DNA of 64,000 bases, taken from Parachitinimonas caeni (GTDB lineage Bacteria; Pseudomonadota; Gammaproteobacteria; Burkholderiales; Chitinimonadaceae). Below are positions 9,419 through 18,377 of the stretch, in pieces. Numbering within the stretch: position 1 is the stretch's first letter; each line of letters begins with the position of its first letter. The notes below the pieces were generated by a model, which made no database searches, had not been told where the DNA came from, and was given only the letters and a program-made list of their open reading frames with translations. The stretch covers positions 1 through 64,000 of the forward strand of contig NZ_JARRAF010000010.1 in assembly GCF_030129945.1 (NCBI RefSeq), in the 5' to 3' direction. The position numbers and the translations under genes are program-made.

Positions 9419-10582
9419 TTAATCAATGACCTGTCCATTCACCAGCCGCACATCGCGCCGGCCGACTTCCCTGACCTTGAAACCCGCCACCATCTCGCCG
9501 GCCGCCACGCTCAGCTCATCACCATTGGGGGCGATGATCCAGGCCCGGTCGCCGATGATGGCGCTGATGCGATAACCCGCCGGCAGCTGGCGGTCGGTCT
9601 GCCGGGTGTCGGCCTCGGCTTCGGCAAGGCGCTTGCGCTCGGCACGGCTGCGGTGACGGCGACTATCGCTGCTGTCTGCCTCGCTGGTTTCGACTTTGGT
9701 GCTGCGCGTAGCGCGTGCCGACTTGCTGTCGGTTGTCGCGGCGACGTCAGCCGGCTTGGCAACGTCGGCTTTCGCTGGCGTAGCTTCGGCCCGGCCCGCT
9801 TCACTGGCGCGGCTGTCATGACGGGGTGCCCCTTGCTCCAGCCGGCTGAGGATGGCTTTGAGGGTGGTTTCAATATGGCCGACCCGCTTGTTCAGATCGC
9901 TGACCTGCGCCGTCACCCTGGCGGTATCTGCGCCAAGCTTGTTGACGCGACCGGCGATGTCGGCAGGCTCTTTCTGTTCAGCCGCTTTGGGCTCGGCCGA
10001 CTTGCTGGCGGGCTTGGCTGCGCCGGGAGGAGTCAGGGTTTCGACAACGGCCTCGGCCGGTTTGTCAGCACCGGCCGGGGCAGCCTCGGCCTTGGCGGCT
10101 ACAGGCAGGCTCTCGGCCATTTTGAGCGGTTCGGCGGATTGGGCCGCCGCCGCTGGCTGCGGCTCCGAAGCCGGAGGGGTGGCCGCTGGCGCAGGGTTTG
10201 GTGCCAAGGCCACTTGCCCGGCCGGCGTGGCATCGGGTGCAGGCGGCATGGTCTGTGGCACTTGCAGTGCCGGTTGTGGCATGACCAGTGACGGCTCGTC
10301 CATCTGCGCGGCGCGCTTTTTCTTCAGATAGCTCATGGTGCCAATGGCACCAACAATGATGACCAGCATGAACAGGCCGAAGATGCCAATCAGCATGCCA
10401 AAAGACATGCCGCCCGACTTCTTGCCGGCGGGTTTGGTCGGCGCCGGTTCGTCGGTATCGTCGTCCGAGTCGGTGTCGTCGTAGTCCTCGTCGGCGTCGT
10501 AGTCCGGCTCGTCGTCATCGTCCTTGGCGTTGTAGGGGCGACGTGACAGGGTGGTGACCTTGGCGGTATTCGACTGGCTCAT
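9419..10582 (-). CDS. DotF/IcmG (TraP) family inner-membrane protein
   Basis: 387 residues. It has a strongly acidic N-terminal cytoplasmic tail (Asp/Glu run at about 20-46), a single membrane segment (about 62-85), a long Ala/Pro/Glu-rich periplasmic linker with a short coiled coil (about 210-245), and a small folded C-terminal domain containing YRISAIIGDRAWI. This layout matches DotF/TraP, which touches the DotG channel. The start overlaps the DotG stop as ATGA. The low-complexity linker makes sequence-based homology weak; order and topology carry the call. Confidence 0.7.
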   Translation of the reverse strand: MSQSNTAKVTTLSRRPYNAKDDDDEPDYDADEDYDDTDSDDDTDEPAPTKPAGKKSGGMSFGMLIGIFGLFMLVIIVGAIGTMSYLKKKRAAQMDEPSLVMPQPALQVPQTMPPAPDATPAGQVALAPNPAPAATPPASEPQPAAAAQSAEPLKMAESLPVAAKAEAAPAGADKPAEAVVETLTPPGAAKPASKSAEPKAAEQKEPADIAGRVNKLGADTARVTAQVSDLNKRVGHIETTLKAILSRLEQGAPRHDSRASEAGRAEATPAKADVAKPADVAATTDSKSARATRSTKVETSEADSSDSRRHRSRAERKRLAEAEADTRQTDRQLPAGYRISAIIGDRAWIIAPNGDELSVAAGEMVAGFKVREVGRRDVRLVNGQVID

Positions 10583-11796
10583 GGTGTTGCCCCCTGGTTG
10601 TAGGCGACATCTGTCGCCGGGCGGTTCACGTCTTCAACAAACAGCACGCCGATGCCTTTGCCCGCCGGAATCGACAGCGTGGGCGGCCGGCTGAACTGCT
10701 TTTTCACTTCGGCCCCCAATGCCGTGCCGACTTCTCCGGCCGCAAGTCTGGCCTGACGGCTGGTGTCGAAAGGATCAACGGTGGTGGTCGTGGTGGTGGC
10801 GGTGCCGGTGCTGGTGGTGGTGGTCGAGCCGCTGACTACAGATGCCGCCTTGCCAATGCCAGTGAGTGCCGCAGCGGTAAACAGTGAGAGGTAACGCGAG
10901 AAGTAGTGCCCATCCACCTCATCCGTCACGTTCTGGCGCCCATCTTCTTCCCGCAGGGCTACCGCGCTGACCCGGATCGAGCCGTCGTTGACCCTGGCGC
11001 CGGACATGGCGTTGAACTCAATGCGCATGGCGGCTTCGCCCACCTGTTCCAGCCGGACTTTGCCGATCATCTTGGCGCCATCGAACTCACCACCACGCAA
11101 GGTGGCCAGCACCACACCCATGTCGTCCGAATTGACGGCGGTATCGAGCGTGGCATAGAGAATGGTTCCCTGCCGGATCATCGGCTTGCGCGCACCGCCG
11201 GCCAGCGCCACCTTACCGGCAGCTGGCGACGTGGCGGCTTTGTCGGTGGCTGTCGGGGCCGCAGTTTCCGCCTTGGGCGGGGCGTATACCGCCACACTGA
11301 AGGTCGTGGGTTTACCCAGTGTGCCGATCAGGGTCTGAATCTGTTCCTGCGCCCGCTTCTGCACTTCCTGCTGGCGCCGGCGATAGGCTTCCATCTCTTC
11401 ATTCCATCGTGCCTGGGCGGCGGGGTCGATTCCCATATCCGATTTGCCAAAGCGCCCCATGTCATCTTTGACAGCCGGCAGCATCTCGGCCTGATAGCTC
11501 TTGTTTTCCTTCTGCGCGGCCTGGGCCTCTTCGAGGCCCTGCTGCTTGCGCCGTTCCACCTCGCTGGCGGCTACCGGTTTGGTCGGATCGGTCTTGATAT
11601 TGGGCGCCGCCGGCAGCTCGACATTGGGCGTCTCACCCGCCTTGGGGGCCGGTTTGCCAAACAGCCGGCTCACCGCCACATAGCCAAAGACCACAACGAT
11701 AAACCCCGCCACCAGCAGCGAAATGCGGCCAATCCCGCTGCCGAACACGGCTTTGACATTCTGGGTACGGACGTTGCCGGCAGGCGCTTCGCTCAT
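10579..11796 (-). CDS. DotG/IcmE (TraO) VirB10-like channel protein
   Basis: 405 residues. One N-terminal membrane anchor (about 22-43) is followed by an extended, Lys/Gln-rich periplasmic region (about 75-160) and a C-terminal VirB10-like beta domain that contains IRQGTILYATLDTAV, a signature of the DotG/TraO family. DotG spans from the inner membrane to the outer-membrane core of type IVB machines. The frame can begin at a GTG (11808) inside dotH or at the ATG at 11796; I use the ATG. This form lacks the long pentapeptide-like repeats of Legionella DotG, as in IncI TraO. Confidence 0.85.
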   Translation of the reverse strand: MSEAPAGNVRTQNVKAVFGSGIGRISLLVAGFIVVVFGYVAVSRLFGKPAPKAGETPNVELPAAPNIKTDPTKPVAASEVERRKQQGLEEAQAAQKENKSYQAEMLPAVKDDMGRFGKSDMGIDPAAQARWNEEMEAYRRRQQEVQKRAQEQIQTLIGTLGKPTTFSVAVYAPPKAETAAPTATDKAATSPAAGKVALAGGARKPMIRQGTILYATLDTAVNSDDMGVVLATLRGGEFDGAKMIGKVRLEQVGEAAMRIEFNAMSGARVNDGSIRVSAVALREEDGRQNVTDEVDGHYFSRYLSLFTAAALTGIGKAASVVSGSTTTTSTGTATTTTTTVDPFDTSRQARLAAGEVGTALGAEVKKQFSRPPTLSIPAGKGIGVLFVEDVNRPATDVAYNQGATP

Positions 11797-11797
11797 C

Positions 11798-12712
11798 TCA
11801 GTAGCCACTCATGAAGTAAGTCACCGCCCGCCCGGACTCCAGCGCCACCACGACAGGCGGCATGCCGGCGAACTTGTAGACACTGGTGCCATCCGACGAC
11901 CCCATGCGCGAGATGAACGCAGGTGACTGCACCGCGCTACGGGTGCGCACAAACAGATTGCCGGCGTACAGCCACGCTTCGGCACTCCCCCCTTGCACGT
12001 TGAGGCGACGAGCCGTGTCAGGGGGCACGCCATCAATAAAGGCCACCATCTGCACGTCGTGCTGGGGCATGGTCACCATCACCAGATCACCCGGCGAGTC
12101 GGGATTCCGCCCCGGAATGCGGGCATCCACCCGCACGTCGGTTTCCGCTTGCCCGGCACTCAGCATGAAAATCACCGGCGTGGCCATGCCCCGCAGCATG
12201 ACGGTGACGTTGCCAAACGCGCTGGTGGTACGCGGTTCCAGATTCAGCACATTGGTCTGGGAGGCTTTGGCGCCGCCTTCCCCATCGCTGAACTGGGTAC
12301 GATTAAGCGCCACCGACTCGATGAACCACGGGTTGCCCTGTGCGTCGGTGAACACCACACTGGTCACCGTTCCCAAGGCCAGGCGCAGCATTGGCGGCTG
12401 CGCCCCCGACTGCAGATTGACGTTGAGCGAGCGGGTAATCGGCCGCGAGGGTTTGACGTAGTTGCTATTCAGCAAGCGGTCACGCTCGGTGAGCAGACGT
12501 TTGATTTCATTCACCTGCTCAGGTGAGAGCGTGGTGTCGCGTAGATCGCGTACGGTGTCGCCCAGCACCTTCTGCGGCATCAGCACCGGAATCGGCGGTA
12601 ACGATGGCGGCAGGTTGGCCGGGGGGAGATTGGTTGGCGGAATCGGCGGGTCAGCCGCGCAGGCCAAACCCAGCCAAAACCCGATCCACCCTGTCTGCAG
12701 CAGGCGTTTCAT
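11798..12712 (-). CDS. DotH/IcmK (TraN) outer-membrane core protein
   Basis: 304 residues. A signal peptide ends near AA-DPPIPP (about residue 20), then comes a Pro-rich stretch and the DotH/IcmK domain with repeated beta patterns such as VTSVVFTDAQGNPW and LVMVTMPQHDVQMV. DotH forms the outer-membrane ring with DotC and DotD. Its ATG overlaps the DotI stop as ATGA, so coupling of translation is likely. DotC and DotD homologues are not in the window. Confidence 0.8.
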   Translation of the reverse strand: MKRLLQTGWIGFWLGLACAADPPIPPTNLPPANLPPSLPPIPVLMPQKVLGDTVRDLRDTTLSPEQVNEIKRLLTERDRLLNSNYVKPSRPITRSLNVNLQSGAQPPMLRLALGTVTSVVFTDAQGNPWFIESVALNRTQFSDGEGGAKASQTNVLNLEPRTTSAFGNVTVMLRGMATPVIFMLSAGQAETDVRVDARIPGRNPDSPGDLVMVTMPQHDVQMVAFIDGVPPDTARRLNVQGGSAEAWLYAGNLFVRTRSAVQSPAFISRMGSSDGTSVYKFAGMPPVVVALESGRAVTYFMSGY

Positions 12713-13407
12713 TCGACCACCCCCCAACCGGATGGCAGGGGCGCCACCACGGTTTTATGCACGGCAATCCCTTTGGGATTAATGGCATTGGTCGGTTCGC
12801 GAATCACGGTAGAAACAAACAGCACGCGCTGTAATTGGCCATTTTCCTGCTGGCCACCCACCGAATATAAAATCTTGAGCGGGGTTTGGACTTCCCAATA
12901 ATAAATACCGTTTCGCACCCCTTGTTTGGCCACTTGCGACGGCGCAATCGCCACGGACGAAACAATTAACCGATTCTTGATTACCCGATCCAGATTACCC
13001 GACTCTTCCAGCGAATTAAGAAAGGCCGTGCGGCCATCCGCTGAATAATATTTATCCATTGCCGCCGTCAATATCGGCCGGTAATTCCGATAATCGAAAG
13101 TAAAACTGCCGACGGCTGCATCCGTAGCAAATTGCGCCACCGCTGCGACATCGACATTGGGCTGATCGAGTGCCTGGGCCACACACACGGCATTGGCATC
13201 TTTGACGTGAATATAACGGTATTTGGGAAAACCCCAGAAAAAAGCCCATACCAGCGTCAGTAACAGGCAAATGGTGACCAACAGGCCAATCACCAGGCGC
13301 AACAGCTGCAATTTAAGGCGGCTCACCTCGTCGTGCAGACGGGCATTGTCCTGCAGGACCAGGCCATAGGCGGCTGCCTCGGCAGCATTAGCGGCTGATT
13401 TTGCCAT
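12709..13407 (-). CDS. DotI/IcmL (TraM) inner-membrane protein
   Basis: 232 residues. An N-terminal amphipathic helix (about 20-34) and one membrane segment (about 36-57) lead to a periplasmic domain of about 150 residues with an NTF2-like alpha/beta pattern, the arrangement known for DotI/TraM. The motif LNALDQPNVD-like/YAxxA region and the SLEESGNLDRVIKNR stretch fit the family. It overlaps the small upstream gene by 20 bases and the DotH gene by 4. Confidence 0.8.
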   Translation of the reverse strand: MAKSAANAAEAAAYGLVLQDNARLHDEVSRLKLQLLRLVIGLLVTICLLLTLVWAFFWGFPKYRYIHVKDANAVCVAQALDQPNVDVAAVAQFATDAAVGSFTFDYRNYRPILTAAMDKYYSADGRTAFLNSLEESGNLDRVIKNRLIVSSVAIAPSQVAKQGVRNGIYYWEVQTPLKILYSVGGQQENGQLQRVLFVSTVIREPTNAINPKGIAVHKTVVAPLPSGWGVVE

Positions 13408-13654
13408 TCTCGCCTACCACGCAGTAATTGGTGGTGCCGTCCGATACAATGGCCAGCTCCAGATTGCGACCAAATATCAGCAGCAGCAGGAATATTGCTG
13501 CCAGCAATAAAACCGACATCAATGCGATTTCGATTACCATATTGCAGCGCCGCAAAAATACCATATAGCGCTGCAAGGCTCTGGAGTCAGGCAGGAATTC
13601 AAATCTTCCCCAGGAAGAGAATTTGAATAATCGTGCGGATGTGGCCTGTTTCAT
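13388..13654 (-). CDS. Small single-pass membrane protein at the DotJ/IcmM position
   Basis: 88 residues with one strong membrane segment (about 39-61) and a short periplasmic tail. In Legionella, dotJ/icmM is a roughly 94-residue single-pass protein encoded immediately before dotI, which is exactly this position. There is no sequence motif to prove identity; IncI TraL or IcmT are alternatives. A shorter product starting at the internal ATG (13540) is possible. First gene of the operon seen here. Confidence 0.5.
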   Translation of the reverse strand: MKQATSARLFKFSSWGRFEFLPDSRALQRYMVFLRRCNMVIEIALMSVLLLAAIFLLLLIFGRNLELAIVSDGTTNYCVVGENGKISR

Positions 13655-14091
13655 TCAACCACCTCTAATCCACCCTGCTTGTATTGAACAAACCCTGTCA
13701 ACCGGCAGCGCAATCCATGTTATCCCACCTGTTTATTCATCAGGCTCTTTTGGCCAATCAAAACCATTCGATGCATGATTCATTCAGCCATTCATGAAAT
13801 CCAGCGTAGCAAAGCCCCCACAAAATCAAAGGAAAATATTGTTCAGTGCTGTACAAAACAATCGGATTTAATTCTGAATAAATGCAAACAAATTAGTTAT
13901 TTTCAGCGCAAAGATTGTCTGACCATGCGGTAAACAAGCGGGCAGATAGCCGATGACCGCCCGCAACCAGGGTCGCGCACTGGACAAAACCTGGATGCCT
14001 GTTCAGGTATCGCAATGTGGCATGTGCGCAAACCGCTGCCCGCCCCCGAGAACGAAGCAGCCGGTTCCACGCAGCCCGACGCAAACAGCGG
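13655..14091. other. AT-rich intergenic stretch before the conjugation operon
   Basis: About 437 bases without a convincing gene. The part at 13720-13910 is much richer in A/T than the flanks and should hold the promoter of the leftward transfer operon, but I could not pick a clean sigma-70 site. An open frame at 13893-14219 has the composition of a shadow of the VanW gene. This stretch is probably the inner boundary between the conjugative module and the chromosome; no attachment repeat was found. Confidence 0.4.
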
Positions 14092-14850
14092 CTAACTGGA
14101 CTGGCGAGCAGTAGGCAGGGCCAGACCGGGGCGTTGCTTGTAGAGGGTCTGTGCCAGCGTGCGGCCATCGACCAGGGTGTGTACGCGTACCTGTTCCGGA
14201 CCGAGTTGTTCACGCTCAAACGTCACCTCGCAGGGACGGAGCGGCATGTTGATCCAGCTGCGGCCAACCAGCGCATCGGAGTGGACCTCGAACTCAAGCA
14301 ATATCGCCAGAGGATGAGGGTTGCACAGGCGCAGATCCTTGTAGCCCCAGACCACCGTGGCGTCGGCCCCCAGTGTCGTAAAGCGCTCGTGCTCCTGGTA
14401 GATGTCGATGGAGTGAGCATGGCGTTCCACCACCTCCAGACCACTGCGCAGACCGAGGTGGTACAGGATGGATGAGAGCTGGCAAAGCCCCCCGCCCACT
14501 TGCCGCGTCAGCTCACCTTCAACCAGATTTCGCCCGACCATGAAGCCATTTTGCGCCACCGGCCGGCCGACATGGCGCCAGAACGAGCAAATGGCATGCG
14601 GCTCGATCAAAGCCAGATTCAGCTTGTTGGCCCCTAGCCGCAGGTTGATCAGCTTGTTTTCCAGCAATGTACTCGGCATCACCGGCTGGCGTATTTCGGC
14701 CAGCAACTGCCAGGAGTCGGGCAAATTCACAGCATGTCTGGGCATCAGCTGCGCACCGAGGGGGTAGTCGCGCACCTGACGTCGCCACTGCGCCACGTTC
14801 TGACGCAGGGCCAGAGGGAGCATGCGACGTACCAGATTACGCCAGGTCAT
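14092..14850 (-). CDS. VanW family protein
   Basis: 252 residues. The centre carries the VanW signature: NLVEGELTRQVGGGLCQLSSILYHLGLRSGLEVVERHAHS, including the GGGLCQxS core, followed by a beta-rich tail. VanW was named from vancomycin-resistance clusters of Gram-positives; its biochemical role is unknown. I chose the ATG at 14850 (MTWRNLV); the frame extends upstream only through the neighbouring gene. It overlaps the methyltransferase by 14 bases, so the two are translated as a pair. No signal peptide is seen. This is not evidence of vancomycin resistance in a Gram-negative. Confidence 0.8.
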   Translation of the reverse strand: MTWRNLVRRMLPLALRQNVAQWRRQVRDYPLGAQLMPRHAVNLPDSWQLLAEIRQPVMPSTLLENKLINLRLGANKLNLALIEPHAICSFWRHVGRPVAQNGFMVGRNLVEGELTRQVGGGLCQLSSILYHLGLRSGLEVVERHAHSIDIYQEHERFTTLGADATVVWGYKDLRLCNPHPLAILLEFEVHSDALVGRSWINMPLRPCEVTFEREQLGPEQVRVHTLVDGRTLAQTLYKQRPGLALPTARQSS

Positions 14851-15583
14851 GACGCGCGCCCTCGGTAACTGGCTGACGTTGCAGCTGGTAAACGTGGTAA
14901 GACGCCCAGTCCGCAAGCGGGCTGTTGCAGAGCAAGGTGTCGAGGGGCTGGCAGGCGGCACGCAGGCGCGAGGGCAGACGGTGGATCGGCAGAAACAGGA
15001 TCCCCCGTCGTGCGATCACTTTCCACTCGGGTCCCGCCCATTCCTGCAGCAGTGCCGTCGTCGCAACGGTGTTGGCGTGCCAGGGCGTACTGCTGGCACG
15101 AATCCGCCGCAAAGACCGCCGCCGCAGGGAGGGCAGATCAACGATCAGGCTACCGCCGGGCCGAACCAATGCCGCCAGGGTTTGCAATGACTGGGCAATC
15201 ACCTGCGGGCTCAGGTGCATGAAAACATGGAAGCAAGTCGCCACCTGAAACTGACGCGCAGGCCGAGTGGCGGGCAAGGAGGGGTCCGCTTCGAATAGTT
15301 CGGACAGGTCTGGCAATTGGCTGCGAACGAGCCGCCGATCGGCAAATTTGCGTGCAGCCTCTTGCAGCATGGCATCGGAGACATCGACCCCGGTTTGCGC
15401 GAAATTCAGCAAGCGACCGGTGCCGCACCCGATGTCGATGACCTCCGCTGCCGGCACACCCGCCAGCCACTGGCACAGGATGGCGCGTTCCATGGCATCG
15501 ATATACCGGCCATAGGAATTGCCGAAACGGTTCTGGTCATAAGTGGGTGCAAGCTGCTCGTAATAGTCGTGGATGGCTGTCAT
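14837..15583 (-). CDS. Class I SAM-dependent methyltransferase
   Basis: 248 residues. Motif I is VIDIGCGTGRLL (about residues 47-58), followed by GVDVSDAML and later GGSLIVDLPS, a Rossmann-type methyltransferase. The start MTAIHDYYEQLAPTYDQNRFGNSYGRYID is the usual N-terminus of ubiquinone/menaquinone-like small-molecule methyltransferases. The substrate cannot be told. It is the upstream partner of the VanW gene. Confidence 0.8.
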   Translation of the reverse strand: MTAIHDYYEQLAPTYDQNRFGNSYGRYIDAMERAILCQWLAGVPAAEVIDIGCGTGRLLNFAQTGVDVSDAMLQEAARKFADRRLVRSQLPDLSELFEADPSLPATRPARQFQVATCFHVFMHLSPQVIAQSLQTLAALVRPGGSLIVDLPSLRRRSLRRIRASSTPWHANTVATTALLQEWAGPEWKVIARRGILFLPIHRLPSRLRAACQPLDTLLCNSPLADWASYHVYQLQRQPVTEGARHDLA

Positions 15584-15760
15584 GGTATCGGCAGACCCCG
15601 GTCGGCGTGGGTTGGGTAGACCGGTTCATTCTACGTGCGAATCTGCCACCTGGCTGCCGCGTGGGGCTGCGGCGATTGCAAGGCTGCGTTGACCTTTTAT
15701 TTCCAGCCCACAGGGTTGCGCCGGGAGCAAAACGCCAACTGCGTCTACGGTACCCGATTC

Positions 15761-16624
15761 TCAACGCCGACCATTCATGACAGCGACAACCCCCGCCCCG
15801 ATGATCAGCATGATGGCAAGATAAGCGGTCGTCGGGTGGCGATCGTGCCAGAAAACCATGCCAAAGAAGGTGGAAAACAGCACGGTCGAATACGCCAGAC
15901 TGGCCATAACCAGTGGTTTTCCCGTGCGATAAGCGCGTGTAAGTGCCAGCTGCGCCAGGGTGGCCGTCACCCCCATACCGACAATGATCAACAGGCCGCG
16001 TCCGTCTATGGCATGTAACGGCCCGGTCATCATCCAGACAAAACCAACCAAGGTGGAGATCAGGGAGAAGTAGAACACCGTGCGCCAGTCTGGCTCCCCT
16101 GCTTGGCTGAGCAGGCGCACATTCAGATAAGCTACCGCCGAAAGAAGCCCAGAGAGTAGTCCAGACACACCAGCCAGCCATTGTGACTGCTCGAAAGTCG
16201 GATGCAGCAGCAGAGCCACCCCTGCAAATCCGGCAATGATCGAACCCAGCAACTTTGAATTGAATCGCTCATGCAGATAGAGCGTTGATAACGCCGCCAG
16301 GAACATCGGCGAGGTGTAGTTGAGCGTAAAGGCCGTACCAAGCGGCAAGTGCGAGATGGCATAGAAATAGAACATCATCGACACCGTGCCTGATATTGAG
16401 CGGGACAGCTGCTTTTTCAGCTGACCCGTACGCAACGAATATCCCTGATACCAGACAACCCCTCCCATGACGACCAGACTGGCTGCGCAGCGATAGAAGA
16501 GCAGCTCCGCAGTCGTAAACTGGCTGGCCCCCAGCTTGACCATAACTCCCATGACAGAGAACAGAAAACTGGCAATTAGAATCCAGACGACTCCAGATCG
16601 GCTGAGTTTCTCGAAACGGGACAT
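15761..16624 (-). CDS. EamA/DMT family transporter
   Basis: 287 residues with about ten hydrophobic segments in two five-helix EamA halves. Typical features are LFSVMGVMVKLGASQFTTAELLFYRC at the start and the internal GTAFTLNYTSPMFLAALSTLYL motif. It is an inner-membrane exporter of small metabolites, substrate unknown. The frame opens with a TTG at 16639, but the ATG at 16624 (MSRFEKL) gives the natural N-terminus. Confidence 0.85.
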   Translation of the reverse strand: MSRFEKLSRSGVVWILIASFLFSVMGVMVKLGASQFTTAELLFYRCAASLVVMGGVVWYQGYSLRTGQLKKQLSRSISGTVSMMFYFYAISHLPLGTAFTLNYTSPMFLAALSTLYLHERFNSKLLGSIIAGFAGVALLLHPTFEQSQWLAGVSGLLSGLLSAVAYLNVRLLSQAGEPDWRTVFYFSLISTLVGFVWMMTGPLHAIDGRGLLIIVGMGVTATLAQLALTRAYRTGKPLVMASLAYSTVLFSTFFGMVFWHDRHPTTAYLAIMLIIGAGVVAVMNGRR

Positions 16625-16773
16625 TGGCAGGGCCTGCAAAAATCAGATATCCCGAAAATTGTAGTGACTATGCCGGACAATCGGCAGTGCCAGTTGACCC
16701 ACAGCCAGCCGATACAGTCGGTTTAAGCCCCTCCTCGCAACGCCTGTCAGAAAATCGACGCCGCCCATCCGCA

Positions 16774-16822
16774 TTATGTCATTGTAATTACTGGAAAATT
16801 AATTGACTTTCCAATGACATAA
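16774..16822. promoter_or_regulatory. Long inverted repeat upstream of the RCC1 gene
   Basis: Two exact 11-base arms, TTATGTCATTG (16774-16784) and CAATGACATAA (16812-16822), flank a loop that itself contains GGAAA/TTTCC arms, so the pairing can extend inward. It lies 25 bases before the RCC1 protein start. It could be an operator or an mRNA stem-loop; the sequence does not decide. Confidence 0.5.
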
Positions 16823-16847
16823 AGCGAAACTGCGGGCTGTGTGAAAT

Positions 16848-18302
16848 ATGCCAAAAATAGAAATGAAGTCATTGAATCTTCGAGCTTTCCTGTTCATTCC
16901 ATTCTTTGCAGCCAGCTTCAGCCATGCTTGGGCCGTTTCTCCGCAAGTTGCTGCCGGAGCCAGCCACAGCCTGATGCTGCGTAGCGACGGCACCCTCTGG
17001 GCTTGGGGACAAAATGATTTCGGCCAACTCGGCGATGGCACCCGCAAAAGCCAAACACGGCCCCGCCAGATTGGCGCAGATTTCTCAGCCGTCGCATCGG
17101 GTTGGTATCACTCTGTTGGGTTGAAAGCAGATGGCAGCCTGTGGGCATGGGGAACGAATGAGCAAGGCCAGCTCGGAGATGGAAGCACCGTCACCCGCTC
17201 CGCCCCAGTCAAAATCGGCAAAGACTTTATCGCCATCGCTGCTGGCAATCTGCATACCCTCGCCATCAAGCGCGATGGCAGCCTGTGGGCCTGGGGCAAC
17301 AACAGCCACGGCCAGTTAGGTGACAGCACGCTGATTTCCCGCGTATCTCCTACCCGCATTGGAGGTGGATTCACCGCGATTGCGGCAGGTGATCTGCACT
17401 CGGTGGCACTGAAGGCAGATGGCAGCGTCTGGACATGGGGCAACAATGTTCACGGGCAGCTGGGAGATGGCGGCACCCAGGCGCGCCGTATGCCTGCGCA
17501 AGTCAGTGGCTTGTACCGCGCAATTGCCGCCGGCGAAAACCACACGGTTGCACTGAAAGCCGATGGATCACTCTGGAGCTGGGGCGCCAATTCACACGGC
17601 CAGCTTGGCAACGGCACTACGCAAAAACGTAACTACCCCGGTCTGGCAGATGGCAATTTTGCGGCGATCAGTGCAGCAGGCAATCACACCGTTGGTATCA
17701 AGTCCGATGGCAGTGCCTGGCGCTGGGGCCGGACCAATCATCAGGGCAACTGCGACGATGAATCGCAGACCACGCCAAAGCAGATTGATGGCCAATTCAG
17801 CAGTGTCGCAGCCGGTTCACGCCACACGGTGGCGCTGAAACGCGACGGCAGCCTCTGGGCTTGGGGACATAACGACTGGGGTCTTGCTGGCGACACCACC
17901 GACGCCTCCAGCCCAGAGAAACTGTCCAGTCTCGTCGCCATTGCGCCGGACTACCAGGCCAAGGTCCGTGGCGAGCCCGGGGCGCAGAATCTGACGGTAA
18001 CGGTAGACCCCTCGCCTGCGGATATTGGACAGGATGGCGATGTTTACATCGTGGCGGTTTCGCCAACGCTGGGTAGCTGGCAGAAGACCCCAGCAGGCTG
18101 GGCCCCCTTCAATGTCCATGCACCTGAAGCTGCCTATAGCGGCAAGCTACGTAAAGCGGATTTCTCTTTGCTCGAAAACACCGACTTTAGCGCGCTCAAG
18201 GGCGCACAGGTGTTTGTCGGTTACGGCCGAGGCCAGAACCGCGCTGAACGCTTCGCCGATCTGCTGAACTTTCATATGCATCAGTCGGTATTTCAGTTCT
18301 AG
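16848..18302 (+). CDS. Secreted RCC1-repeat beta-propeller protein
   Basis: 484 residues. A signal peptide (about 1-29, ending HAWA) is followed by seven copies of the RCC1 repeat, each with a G(S/T)LWAWGxNxxGQLGDG core, enough for one closed seven-bladed propeller (about 30-365). A C-terminal domain of about 115 residues (PGAQNLTVTVDPSPADIGQDG...) looks like a separate beta domain and is not recognised. Eukaryotic RCC1 is a Ran exchange factor; bacterial secreted forms are of unknown function and may bind proteins or surfaces. A terminator follows. Confidence 0.85.
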   Translation: MPKIEMKSLNLRAFLFIPFFAASFSHAWAVSPQVAAGASHSLMLRSDGTLWAWGQNDFGQLGDGTRKSQTRPRQIGADFSAVASGWYHSVGLKADGSLWAWGTNEQGQLGDGSTVTRSAPVKIGKDFIAIAAGNLHTLAIKRDGSLWAWGNNSHGQLGDSTLISRVSPTRIGGGFTAIAAGDLHSVALKADGSVWTWGNNVHGQLGDGGTQARRMPAQVSGLYRAIAAGENHTVALKADGSLWSWGANSHGQLGNGTTQKRNYPGLADGNFAAISAAGNHTVGIKSDGSAWRWGRTNHQGNCDDESQTTPKQIDGQFSSVAAGSRHTVALKRDGSLWAWGHNDWGLAGDTTDASSPEKLSSLVAIAPDYQAKVRGEPGAQNLTVTVDPSPADIGQDGDVYIVAVSPTLGSWQKTPAGWAPFNVHAPEAAYSGKLRKADFSLLENTDFSALKGAQVFVGYGRGQNRAERFADLLNFHMHQSVFQF

Positions 18303-18325
18303 GCTTGGCAAATACGAGAATCTCC

Positions 18326-18358
18326 CCAACAGCCCGCCAAGCGGGCTGTTGGCATTTT
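18326..18358 (+). terminator. Rho-independent terminator after the RCC1 gene
   Basis: Perfect 12-base stem, CCAACAGCCCGC / GCGGGCTGTTGG with a CAA loop, followed by CATTTTGT. It lies between convergent genes (RCC1 protein and the mechanosensitive channel) and may serve both. Confidence 0.8.
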
Positions 18359-18377
18359 GTGGCCTGCACGAACACCG

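Noticed and set aside
13893-14219. Open frame of 108 codons before the transfer operon
   Set aside because: It overlaps the VanW gene in another frame, with Arg/Ala/Leu-rich shadow composition and no ribosome site.
14092-14850. VanW as evidence of vancomycin resistance
   Set aside because: VanW alone is not known to give resistance, no vanHAX genes are present, and the host is Gram-negative.
15537-16181. Open frame of 214 codons overlapping the EamA and methyltransferase genes
   Set aside because: It is out of frame with the EamA transporter, whose ten-helix pattern is clear; its sequence is a Cys/Arg/His-rich shadow.
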